Assembly (NCBI GenBank): GCA_050049775.1
Contig: JASFVP010000014.1
Span: 1-64,000, forward strand
From: JABDQZ01 sp050049775
GTDB taxonomy: Bacteria; Pseudomonadota; Gammaproteobacteria; Chromatiales; Chromatiaceae
Length of the DNA: 64,000 bases
Direction: 5' to 3'
Part shown: positions 43,542-51,582 of the stretch, piece by piece
Position numbering within the stretch: the first letter of the stretch is position 1
Layout: the number at the start of each line of letters is the position of its first letter
Translations under genes and position numbers: made by a program
The notes under the pieces: model-generated
What the model was told of the DNA's origin: nothing
The model's database searches: none
Seen by the model: the letters and a program-made list of their open reading frames with translations, nothing else

Positions 43542-43889
43542 TCAGTGAGATCTTTTTGCTTCTGTGTATGAGTTGATATTGAATGTTTTCAATATCTGTT
43601 CTTTACCCTGTTCATGGAGCCAGTGATCACACCAGTCATTCATTTGGCTGTAATCTCCGGGAAGGGAATCCAGTGCGGCACGTAAACCACTTTGACCGGT
43701 TTTAACCACCAGGTCACCATAAAGTACCAGGAAGTCTTTAACTGAATCAGTCTCATTTTTGATGATGGGCATATTTAGCTCTCGAATTGTTTTCTGTGAA
43801 AATGTAATTCGAATCCCTGAATTTTTCTCCTTACTAAACAAGAAATAATATGCTCCAAGTGGACTTATGTAAGCATTTAGATTCATCAA
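43542..43889 (-). CDS. Small hypothetical protein
   Basis: A frame of up to 115 residues with uncertain start. The first 39 residues are hydrophobic and Lys-rich, and a shorter form would start MPIIKNETDSVKDFL at 43772. The C-terminal 75 residues look like a genuine soluble helical domain (SVKDFLVLYGDLVVKTGQSG, DYSQMNDWCDHWLHEQGKEQ). I do not recognise it. It stands alone between the GDPD and diheme genes, in a region of lower GC content than its neighbours. Confidence 0.5.
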   Translation of the reverse strand: MMNLNAYISPLGAYYFLFSKEKNSGIRITFSQKTIRELNMPIIKNETDSVKDFLVLYGDLVVKTGQSGLRAALDSLPGDYSQMNDWCDHWLHEQGKEQILKTFNINSYTEAKRSH

Positions 43890-44025
43890 CTTATGATGCG
43901 CATGTATCGAAACTGTAATAAAAGTAATATTAATGTCACAAACATTCCGCTCAAGTTCTTAAAACAAGGTGGCATCGACACAAGTCAACCAATGTGAGCG
44001 ATATACGTCACTGAACAGATATTGG

Positions 44026-45726
44026 TCAGAGCGATAATTTTTCCGCAATTACAGGTTCAAGAATGCCAGTTTCCTGATCTTCATCAACCTTGTCGTGCAC
44101 ATTGGGTTGCGGGGTAATGGTTGCGTCACGTCCCAGTATGAAGCTCTGCTCATTGACAATGGCTTTATAGGCCTTGTTAAGCAATAGCGCCCTGGTCTTG
44201 GATGGCCACAGCAGTTCGCTGATATCATTTTGCATGCTATCCAGCATGTCAGGCTTCAGTATGCCATCAGCGGTGAAGAACTTTTCCCAGATTTCCATAT
44301 TACCCCGGAATTCATCGCCGGCATGGTTGTTGGCCAGGTAGAAGGCGTATTCGTGCTTGCCATCTCTGCGCAACGGGTCTTTCAGGCCCTTGATGGTTTT
44401 CTGGCTCCAGTGATGCCAGCCATGTTGAAACGCGTCATGGCCGAGCCGACGCTCGAATGAAAAGATGCCATCCCGTGTGGCGCCGATACCACCATGGCAA
44501 CCGACACAAAACTGCAGTTCCTCATAAGTCTGTGGCCGGAGGTCGCCCTTGGCGTCTTCAATGAAGGCCGCATAGGTCCAGCCCTGGCCGTTGCTGACAC
44601 CGATTTCATGATTGCCGAGCACGGTGCGCAGGCGATTCGGGAAGTCGTGTTTTTCCTTGACTTCCGAATCGAAGGAATCTTTCAGGTTGGAATAGTTGAT
44701 CCAGGCGCGTTTACGTGCATAGCGGACCTCCTTGATTCTTGGCGCCAGTTGGATGTTACCGTTATCCTGTGCATCGATGTAACGCACGGTGTGCAAAAAC
44801 TCGGTACCGGCAGGAAGCAGGCCGGCTGCAATGTGCACCTTGCCGTCTTTTTGCAGATCGTAGGCCATGCCGACATACCACATAAAACGATTGTTTAACG
44901 GCGACCAGTCATAAACCACCCGGTCTGCGATATCAATTTTGCCATTCTTGTTGATATCCACACCGCCCAAACTGGCTTCATCCACTGGTTCAATACGAAT
45001 ATCCTGTTCACGCATCATGGCTTCAAGGATAGCCAGGTTGGTTTTGTAAACGGTACGGTCGTACTTGCCATTGGTATTTTGACGAAAGGCTTCGGGAAGA
45101 CGAATCAACACATCATTGGTGGAGCCGTTGGCTGGCCAGAAGGTGCTGGGAAACGGGTAGTAGGCATAGGCACGCCAGCCGGTGTCATTGCCCTGTTTGT
45201 TCCGGTCAAAGCCTTCGGCATCGAAGTTATACCAGGCATCCGGCACAAAGCCGTCCCATTTTCCGTTGGTATTGTGATCCCATTCAGTTGGCGGGTTCTG
45301 CAGGTTTTTCGCCAGGATCAGTTCGCCCTTGTCATCGAAATAGTTGCTGATACTGATGTAGTCCCGGATTTGTTCGTCACTGATGGCGGCTACGGCCTTG
45401 CTGCGGTCCTTGAACAAATTGGTCCAGCGATTGGTGCGCGGGTCTTCCGGAAACGCATAACCCAGCTGTAAGTCCGGATCATTGGCATAATTCGGCCGCA
45501 TCGATGTCGTATGGCAGACATAGCATGGGTTATGCACCTTGCCATTTTCATCTTTTGTCCTGGTATAGCATTGCGACGGGATGTGCGCGCCGGTATTGCC
45601 TAACCTGCGATATTTATAGGAAACCAGTGAATCCGTCACATTCTGGGCGGCCAGTTCATCGCTGGCAATTGATTGTTCGGCTGCCAGGACAGGCAACAAC
45701 AGACAGATTGCAGTCATCAATTTCAT
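44026..45726 (-). CDS. Secreted diheme cytochrome-like protein with EF-hand-like loops
   Basis: A 566-residue protein from ATG 45726, chosen because the Sec signal (MKLMTAICLLLPVLAAEQSIA) then sits at the N-terminus. The frame opens at 45780, inside a terminator hairpin. Two heme sites are seen: CYVCH (about residue 70) and CVGCH (about 410). Calcium-type loops occur at DHNTNGKWDG and DINKNGKIDIAD. Further His-rich stretches (HDAFQHGWHHWSQK) could supply distal heme ligands. I do not know the family. It follows phoX2 on the same strand but behind a terminator, and is probably a periplasmic or surface redox protein. Confidence 0.8.
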   Translation of the reverse strand: MKLMTAICLLLPVLAAEQSIASDELAAQNVTDSLVSYKYRRLGNTGAHIPSQCYTRTKDENGKVHNPCYVCHTTSMRPNYANDPDLQLGYAFPEDPRTNRWTNLFKDRSKAVAAISDEQIRDYISISNYFDDKGELILAKNLQNPPTEWDHNTNGKWDGFVPDAWYNFDAEGFDRNKQGNDTGWRAYAYYPFPSTFWPANGSTNDVLIRLPEAFRQNTNGKYDRTVYKTNLAILEAMMREQDIRIEPVDEASLGGVDINKNGKIDIADRVVYDWSPLNNRFMWYVGMAYDLQKDGKVHIAAGLLPAGTEFLHTVRYIDAQDNGNIQLAPRIKEVRYARKRAWINYSNLKDSFDSEVKEKHDFPNRLRTVLGNHEIGVSNGQGWTYAAFIEDAKGDLRPQTYEELQFCVGCHGGIGATRDGIFSFERRLGHDAFQHGWHHWSQKTIKGLKDPLRRDGKHEYAFYLANNHAGDEFRGNMEIWEKFFTADGILKPDMLDSMQNDISELLWPSKTRALLLNKAYKAIVNEQSFILGRDATITPQPNVHDKVDEDQETGILEPVIAEKLSL

Positions 45727-45763
45727 GTTAAACAGTTCCATAAGATACTGATTCTTGAAACAC

Positions 45764-45791
45764 AAAAACGGAGGCTCCAACGGAGCCTCCG
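45764..45791 (-). terminator. Intrinsic terminator after phoX2
   Basis: CGGAGGCTCC pairs perfectly with GGAGCCTCCG across a 3-base loop. On the minus strand it is followed by five T. It lies about 30 bases past the phoX2 stop. Confidence 0.85.
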
Positions 45792-45824
45792 CTTGTTTAC
45801 ATCAACTAAAAACCCAGAAGGATT

Positions 45825-47681
45825 TTAGTGATGTCTGCGCCAGTAGTGACGCGGGTGCAGGTACCAGTGACGTTTCCACCACTTGCCATGCCCGTGGTGG
45901 TTCGGCTTGTCCGGTGCGCCCATTGCCGGGAAGGGACCTACATAACCGGTATAACCGAGTTTCTCCTCTTCAAACTGTGCCTCACCCTGATCGGATTCAC
46001 CGAACGGATGCTGAATCACAGACATCAGATAGGCATTACCATTGCGGTTAGGGTAGAAGTACGGTGAAGTGGTTTCAGAACCATATGGCGTGGTCTGGAT
46101 GCGGGTCAGCTCTTTTGACTCGACATTGTAAGACCAGATCATGTCGTTCTGATGTTGGCCGGTGTCTTCACCGATGATCAGGGTTTTGTAGCCCGGAACA
46201 AAAGTGACGTTGTCCGGCTCGGAGATGCCGTTCAGGTCACAATTGTTGGCGGCATAGGGACCATCAGCATCGTACTTGTTGTCAGCCAGGGCACCACGGC
46301 TGTAGGTGCGCGGAATACCATTGACGACACCATACATGTTGTGGGCAACGTAGTTGTCATCCAGGTCCAGACCATAAACCGTACCGCAGTAGTTGTATGG
46401 CACGCTCATGTGACCTTCGCCGTCAGTCATGGCAGTGCGAACGCGGGACATGGCCAGGTACATGGTGTTGGTATCCGGATCCAGTGTGATACCTTCCATT
46501 TTTTCCCACTCGGTGGTGGCGCCAACCAGGCCAGCGTAGCGGCTGGTTTCCAGGAAAGCGGCGGCTTTGTCCATGCCCGGTTTGATTTTCAGACATTCGG
46601 AAGAGGCATCGCGGTTCTGGATCACGGTACAACCGGCCACATCTTCGTCGAAGATCTTCTCAAAAGTGACGCCACTGTCGATGATGTCACGCACTTCCTG
46701 ATCGGTTGCATGGCCCAGTTCCACCCAGGTGATGTCAGCCTGGCCGCCATCACGATCTTCAGCCGGCACACGGGTATCCTTTGGATAATACGGGGAAGTC
46801 TGATTCCACTTGGCGGCATACAGGGTGCCTGAAGTCAGATCACCGGCGTTGTCTGCTTCATAGCGGAACAAACCAACTCTGGAACCGTCGTCAGAGATGT
46901 AGACAGTCTTCTGATTGGGCATGACATAAGCCAGCTCGATGGCAACGCGACCCATGGAATAGTGTTTGGTTACATCCGCTTTTTTGAAGTTGTCAACATC
47001 GACTTCAACAACAAAACCATAGTCAAACGGGTTCATGTAAGTCTGGGCCAGCGCCGGAAGGTCGGCGTTGTTCGCACCACGTGCTTCCGGAAAATAACGC
47101 ACCATTTCAGCGTTGTAACCCGAGATATTGCCATCGCGCCATTCTTTGGAATTCGGTGGATATTCTTCCGAACCGATGTGTGTACCCCAGGGAGACACGG
47201 AACCGGCGCAGTGTACCCAGCCGCCGTTCAGGTGCGAGAAATCCAGCGGACGGGTGCGCAGGGCTTTCAGTTCACCAGTTTTCTTGTCCTGACTCAATTG
47301 GGTCAGATACATCGCAGCCGGGCGTGATTCGAAATGTGAGACCATGTACAGCTGGCCGTGGTCGCCACGCAGAAGCGATGAGAAATCGTTATCGTTGGAG
47401 ATTTTCACCGAGCCGTCTTCAAGCACAACTGGCTTGTTTTCGATGTCGAAGATCATACCGAACGGTGCTACGGAACCTTTCGGTTTGTCTCCGGAACGCA
47501 ACAGCGTGTTGTAGTTCACGTCGACTTCCTTGCCGTCAACAATAGCGAATTGCGAAGTCAGCACACTGCGTTTATCAAGATCATTGGTCGGAACTGCTGC
47601 GTTGGTAAATTTTATCTCACCAGCGTATGCAGTACCGGCCATGGCAGAAGCCATGGCGAGTACTAGAAGCTTGGTTTTCAT
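45825..47681 (-). CDS. PhoX-like (DUF839) protein with Sec signal and basic aromatic tail
   Basis: A 618-residue second PhoX-like protein. Unlike the first, it has a Sec signal peptide (MKTKLLVLAMASAMAGTAYA) and no twin arginines. DUF839 features are present: GGWVHCAGSVSPWGTHIGSEEY, MNPFDYGFVVEVDV, VYISDDGSRVGLFRYEAD, EKMEGITLDPDTNTMYLAMS, and EPDNVTFVPGYKTLIIGEDT. The last 25 residues are an extraordinary His/Trp/Arg-rich tail (KWWKRHWYLHPRHYWRRHH). No convincing Pho box was found in its 270-base upstream region. It could be a phosphatase, or a related calcium-binding surface protein. Confidence 0.85.
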   Translation of the reverse strand: MKTKLLVLAMASAMAGTAYAGEIKFTNAAVPTNDLDKRSVLTSQFAIVDGKEVDVNYNTLLRSGDKPKGSVAPFGMIFDIENKPVVLEDGSVKISNDNDFSSLLRGDHGQLYMVSHFESRPAAMYLTQLSQDKKTGELKALRTRPLDFSHLNGGWVHCAGSVSPWGTHIGSEEYPPNSKEWRDGNISGYNAEMVRYFPEARGANNADLPALAQTYMNPFDYGFVVEVDVDNFKKADVTKHYSMGRVAIELAYVMPNQKTVYISDDGSRVGLFRYEADNAGDLTSGTLYAAKWNQTSPYYPKDTRVPAEDRDGGQADITWVELGHATDQEVRDIIDSGVTFEKIFDEDVAGCTVIQNRDASSECLKIKPGMDKAAAFLETSRYAGLVGATTEWEKMEGITLDPDTNTMYLAMSRVRTAMTDGEGHMSVPYNYCGTVYGLDLDDNYVAHNMYGVVNGIPRTYSRGALADNKYDADGPYAANNCDLNGISEPDNVTFVPGYKTLIIGEDTGQHQNDMIWSYNVESKELTRIQTTPYGSETTSPYFYPNRNGNAYLMSVIQHPFGESDQGEAQFEEEKLGYTGYVGPFPAMGAPDKPNHHGHGKWWKRHWYLHPRHYWRRHH

Positions 47682-47953
47682 TAGGAGTTTTCCTCGTTAG
47701 TGGAATCCGGATATAGAATTTGTCATTAATCAGCGATGACGCTGTGCATCTTAAGTGACGAATGTTACGGTGAACTTTCACCAAATCCGCACTGAGGAAA
47801 TATCAGTGAACTTATATATATTTTGTTAAGTACATGGTTTTACAGATAATAATTATTCCTACATCAAATTGTCATCAAAAACAGAAAACAGAGTGAAACA
47901 AGACTGCAACAAACAGAGGCGGCTTGTGAACAGCTTTGCAAGCTCTTACGTTA

Positions 47954-50224
47954 TCAGCCGCGTAGTGCTCGCGCCGCTGCAACCATATGCTGCAATGCCG
48001 GAATCACTTCCTGCCAGTTACGTGTTTTCAGGCCGCAGTCCGGGTTGACCCAGAGCCGCTCGGCCGGAATGCGCGTGGCGGCCTTTTGCATAAGCTGCAC
48101 CATGTGCGCTTCTTCAGGAATGTTCGGCGAGTGAATATCGTAAACGCCCGGGCCGATCTGGTTCGGATAGCGGAAGTGTTCGAAGGCATCGAGCAATTCC
48201 ATATCGGAACGCGAGGTTTCTATGGTAATGACATCTGCGTCCATCACGGCGATGGATTCGATGATGTCGTTGAACTCCGAGTAACACATGTGTGTGTGAA
48301 TCTGTGTGCTGTCGGCCACGCCATTGGCAGAGATGCGAAACGCCTCGACCGCCCAGTCCAGATATTCCTGCCATTGCGATTTGCGCAACGGCAGGCCTTC
48401 GCGCAACGCCGCTTCGTCGATCTGGATGATCTGCACACCGGCTCGTTCCAGGTCGAGCACTTCTTCTCGAATCGCCAGCGCCAGCTGGTAACAGGTGGTC
48501 GAGCCCGACTGGTCGTCGCGCACGAACGACCAGTTCAGCATGGTCACGGGTCCGGTCAGCATGCCTTTCATCGGCTTGTCGGTCAGTGATTGCGCATATT
48601 TGATCCAGTCCAGTGTCATTGGCTGCGGCCGGCTGATGTCGCCAAACAGAATCGGTGGCTTGACGCAGCGCGAACCATATGACTGTACCCAGCCTGACTG
48701 GCTGAAAGCATAACCCTGCAACTGCTGGCCGAAGTATTCGACCATGTCGTTGCGTTCGGCTTCGCCATGCACCAGCACGTCGAGGCCGAGCTGTTCCTGT
48801 TCACGTACGGCACGTTCGATCTCGCGCTGCATGATTTTAGTGTAATCCTGCCCGGACAATTCACCGCGGCGGTATTTCAGCCGCGCCTGGCGTATCTCTG
48901 TTGTCTGTGGAAACGAGCCGATTGTAGTGGTTGGGTACAGCGGCAAGTTTAATATGGCCGACTGTTCAGCCGCACGTTGTTCAAAAGGGCTCTGGCGTTG
49001 TCCCTGCTCAGGGGTGATGTTGCTGACGGCTTGTTTGACTGCCGCATTGTGTACTCGTGACGATGTACGACGGCTTTGTATGGCGGCCTGATTGGCCTGC
49101 AGTTCGTCGGCCACTGTACCACGACCATGATTCAGGGCCTTGGCGAGCAGCAGGACCTCATCCAGTTTTTGTACCGCGAACGCCAGCCAGTTTTTAATTT
49201 CTGCATCCAGCACCGTTTCGTTGTTGAGATCGACCGGTACATGCAACAACGAACAGGATGGCGCCAGCCACAACCGCTGCTGCAGTTTTTCATGTAGCGG
49301 TTCAAGCCAGTCGAGCGTGGCGTTGAGATCGGTTTTCCAGATGTTACGGCCGTTGACCACACCCAGCGACAGCACCTTGTGTATCGGCAACCAGTCGACC
49401 AGTTGTGCGACTTCATGGCGTGCATTGATGGCGTCGACATGCAGGCCGGCCACTGGCAGTTCACAGGCCAGTTGCAGATTGTCCTGCAGTTGCCCGAAAT
49501 AGGTCGCCAGCAGGATTTTGACCGGGCAGCTTTTCAGCTGGTGATAAGCCAGGTTAAGGGCATGGCGCCAGTCGGCGTCGAGTTCGGTGACCAGTATCGG
49601 CTCGTCGACCTGTACCCAGCCAATGCCTTCCTCCGCAAGCCGGTTGAGCAACTCGGCATACACCGGCAGCAGGCGCTCCAGCAATGTCAGACGATTGGAA
49701 TCATCCTTGGTCTTGCCGAGCCATAAATAGGTTACCGGTCCGATGAGCACCGGTTTGCTGTTGATGCCTTGCTGCTTTGCTTTAGCCAGTTGCTCCTCTA
49801 GTCGGGCAGGGTGCAGGGCAAACTGTGTGTCGGTGGTAAACTCCGGCACGATGTAATGGTAATTGGTATCGAACCATTTGGTCATTTCACCGGCGTGTAC
49901 ACAGTTGCATGTGTCATCTGCGGCGGACCGCCCGCGCGCCACCCGAAAGTACTGGTCCAGCTCAGTGCCGCTCAAGCCATGTACGCGCTGCGGCACATTG
50001 CCAAGCACAAAGCTCATATCGAGCACCTGGTCGTAAAACGAAAAATCGCCGACCGGAATGAAATCCAGCTCATTCTGCTGTTGCCAGTGACGCTGACGCA
50101 GGTCTGCGCCAAGCTGTTGCAGATCGACTTCGCTTGTCTTGCCCTGCCAGAAAGATTCCAGCGTGAACTTGAGCTCGCGTTTGGCGCCGATGCGTGGAAA
50201 ACCCAGATTGTGTGTTGTGACCAT
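47954..50224 (-). CDS. metE: Cobalamin-independent methionine synthase
   Basis: A 756-residue two-barrel enzyme that methylates homocysteine with 5-methyltetrahydropteroyltriglutamate. N-terminal TTHNLGFPRIGAKRELK, the catalytic barrel with TTIGSFPQT, HGEAERNDMVEYF and IQIDEAALREGLPL, and zinc ligands in THMCYSEFNDII and NPDCGLKTR are visible. The length is normal. It is divergent from metR, its presumed activator, with a LysR-type operator between. The enzyme is slow and thiol-sensitive, so its presence suggests that cobalamin is not always available. Confidence 0.97.
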   Translation of the reverse strand: MVTTHNLGFPRIGAKRELKFTLESFWQGKTSEVDLQQLGADLRQRHWQQQNELDFIPVGDFSFYDQVLDMSFVLGNVPQRVHGLSGTELDQYFRVARGRSAADDTCNCVHAGEMTKWFDTNYHYIVPEFTTDTQFALHPARLEEQLAKAKQQGINSKPVLIGPVTYLWLGKTKDDSNRLTLLERLLPVYAELLNRLAEEGIGWVQVDEPILVTELDADWRHALNLAYHQLKSCPVKILLATYFGQLQDNLQLACELPVAGLHVDAINARHEVAQLVDWLPIHKVLSLGVVNGRNIWKTDLNATLDWLEPLHEKLQQRLWLAPSCSLLHVPVDLNNETVLDAEIKNWLAFAVQKLDEVLLLAKALNHGRGTVADELQANQAAIQSRRTSSRVHNAAVKQAVSNITPEQGQRQSPFEQRAAEQSAILNLPLYPTTTIGSFPQTTEIRQARLKYRRGELSGQDYTKIMQREIERAVREQEQLGLDVLVHGEAERNDMVEYFGQQLQGYAFSQSGWVQSYGSRCVKPPILFGDISRPQPMTLDWIKYAQSLTDKPMKGMLTGPVTMLNWSFVRDDQSGSTTCYQLALAIREEVLDLERAGVQIIQIDEAALREGLPLRKSQWQEYLDWAVEAFRISANGVADSTQIHTHMCYSEFNDIIESIAVMDADVITIETSRSDMELLDAFEHFRYPNQIGPGVYDIHSPNIPEEAHMVQLMQKAATRIPAERLWVNPDCGLKTRNWQEVIPALQHMVAAARALRG

Positions 50225-50288
50225 ATTGCCTCCGGTAATGTGTGGAGGCCATGCTAGGCATTTCCAGTTATGAATAAAAATGGTTATA

Positions 50289-50306
50289 TTTCATAAATCA
50301 ATGAAA
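50289..50306. promoter_or_regulatory. Inverted repeat between metE and metR (likely MetR operator)
   Basis: TTTCAT (50289-50294) and ATGAAA (50301-50306) form an exact inverted repeat around 6 bases, about 20 bases before metR. It resembles the TGAA/TTCA half-sites of MetR operators, although the order is reversed relative to the textbook site. Confidence 0.5.
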
Positions 50307-50325
50307 TTACTGCATGGATTAATCG

Positions 50326-51210
50326 ATGATCGAACGCCAGCATCTTGCCATTTTGCGCGAAGTCAAACGTCTCGGCTCCCTGACCGCCGCGGCGGAAAGC
50401 CTGTGCCTGAGCCAGTCAGCGCTGAGCCACGCTATCAAAAAGCTGGAACAGCAGATCGGCACGCCGCTGTGGCTCAAGGAAGGCCGCAACCTGCAGTTTA
50501 CCCAGGCCGGCGACTATCTGTTGTCACTGGCACAACGCCTGCTGCCGCAGCTGGAACACGCCGAGCAGGTCATGGCGCACATCGCAAAAGGCCAGCGCGG
50601 CCTGCTGCGTATCGGCATCGAATGTCATCCCTGTTATGAATGGCTGCTGCGGATTGTCGCTCCTTACCTGGAGCAATGGCCGGATGTGGATGTCGATGTG
50701 AAACAGCAGTTCCAGTTCGGCGGCATTGCCGCATTGTTCAATCACGACATCGACGTGCTGGTCACGCCGGACCCGCTCAACAAACCCGGCCTGCTGTTCG
50801 AGCCGGTGTTTGACTACGAACAGGTGCTGGTGGTGAAGCAAGGACATGCATTTAGCAAACTCGGCCATGTCACACCGCAACAGGTTGCCGAAGAAATGCT
50901 GATCACCTATCCGGTCGATATCGAACGGCTGGATATTTACAGCCAGTTTTTACTGCCTGCCAATTGCAGCCCCAGGAAACGTAAAATCATTGAAACCACC
51001 GAAATACTGCTGCACATGGTCGCGGCCGGTCGCGGTGTGGCCGCTATGCCGCGCTGGCTGGTGGATGAATACGCTAGCAAGCTTCCGATCAAATCTATAA
51101 GGCTGGGTAAGAAGGGCATACGGAAGCAGATTTTCCTGGGGATTCGGGCGAGTGATGCGGATACGGATTATTTCAGGGCATTTGTGGCGCTGGCGAATCA
51201 AACCGGTTAA
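50326..51210 (+). CDS. metR: LysR-family regulator MetR
   Basis: A 294-residue LysR-type regulator. The N-terminal HTH is MIERQHLAILREVKRLGSLTAAAESLCLSQSALSHAIKKLEQQ, interrupted only by normal family variation. The effector domain (LLRIGIECHPCYEWLLRI, VVKQGHAFSKLGHVTPQ, GRGVAAMPRWLVDEY) matches MetR, which senses homocysteine. Divergent placement to metE supports the name. It probably activates metE and represses itself from the shared intergenic operator. Confidence 0.93.
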   Translation: MIERQHLAILREVKRLGSLTAAAESLCLSQSALSHAIKKLEQQIGTPLWLKEGRNLQFTQAGDYLLSLAQRLLPQLEHAEQVMAHIAKGQRGLLRIGIECHPCYEWLLRIVAPYLEQWPDVDVDVKQQFQFGGIAALFNHDIDVLVTPDPLNKPGLLFEPVFDYEQVLVVKQGHAFSKLGHVTPQQVAEEMLITYPVDIERLDIYSQFLLPANCSPRKRKIIETTEILLHMVAAGRGVAAMPRWLVDEYASKLPIKSIRLGKKGIRKQIFLGIRASDADTDYFRAFVALANQTG

Positions 51211-51325
51211 GCACGAAATCGCAAAGGGTAACGACCTGGCGTTTAAACATTTTCCCATTCAAGCCGACATGACAAAACGTGTGGGTAGTGGAAACGAAAT
51301 GTGTTCACAATTACGGGAAAATAAA

Positions 51326-51559
51326 ATGCTAAAACAAATTACCCAAAGTCCCTACTTGAACCTGTTTAGTGGCCTGATCCTCCTGACAACTTCAGCCTAT
51401 GAAACGATAGTGACGTTGGATGAAGTCCATTTTGGAGTCAGTCACGGGATACTGATTTTCAGCATCATTCAGATCATAAAAGTAATGCCGGAAATTATGC
51501 ATGGCTTGACAGAGATTCAAGAGGCGGATGATTTAGCCGAAGAAAGAAGAACCAGCTAA
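51326..51559 (+). CDS. Small membrane protein, unknown
   Basis: A 77-residue protein starting MLKQITQSPYLNLFSG at 51326, which has GGGA eight bases upstream. The frame extends upstream to 51152 but that part overlaps metR in another register. Two hydrophobic helices are likely (LFSGLILLTTSAYETIV and HGILIFSIIQIIKVMPEI), with an acidic C-terminus. It is 23 bases before the phosphoesterase gene on the same strand, so the two may be cotranscribed. No function is known to me. Confidence 0.55.
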   Translation: MLKQITQSPYLNLFSGLILLTTSAYETIVTLDEVHFGVSHGILIFSIIQIIKVMPEIMHGLTEIQEADDLAEERRTS

Positions 51560-51582
51560 TAAACAATAAGAAGGGTTCTACA

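Noticed and set aside
46152..46832. 226-codon plus-strand frame inside phoX2
   Set aside because: Antisense shadow of a well-supported PhoX-like gene; no ribosome site or motif.
47858..47880. Pho-box-like CCTACAT-caaa-TTGTCAT upstream of phoX2
   Set aside because: One unit matches only 4 of 7 bases and the orientation is away from phoX2.
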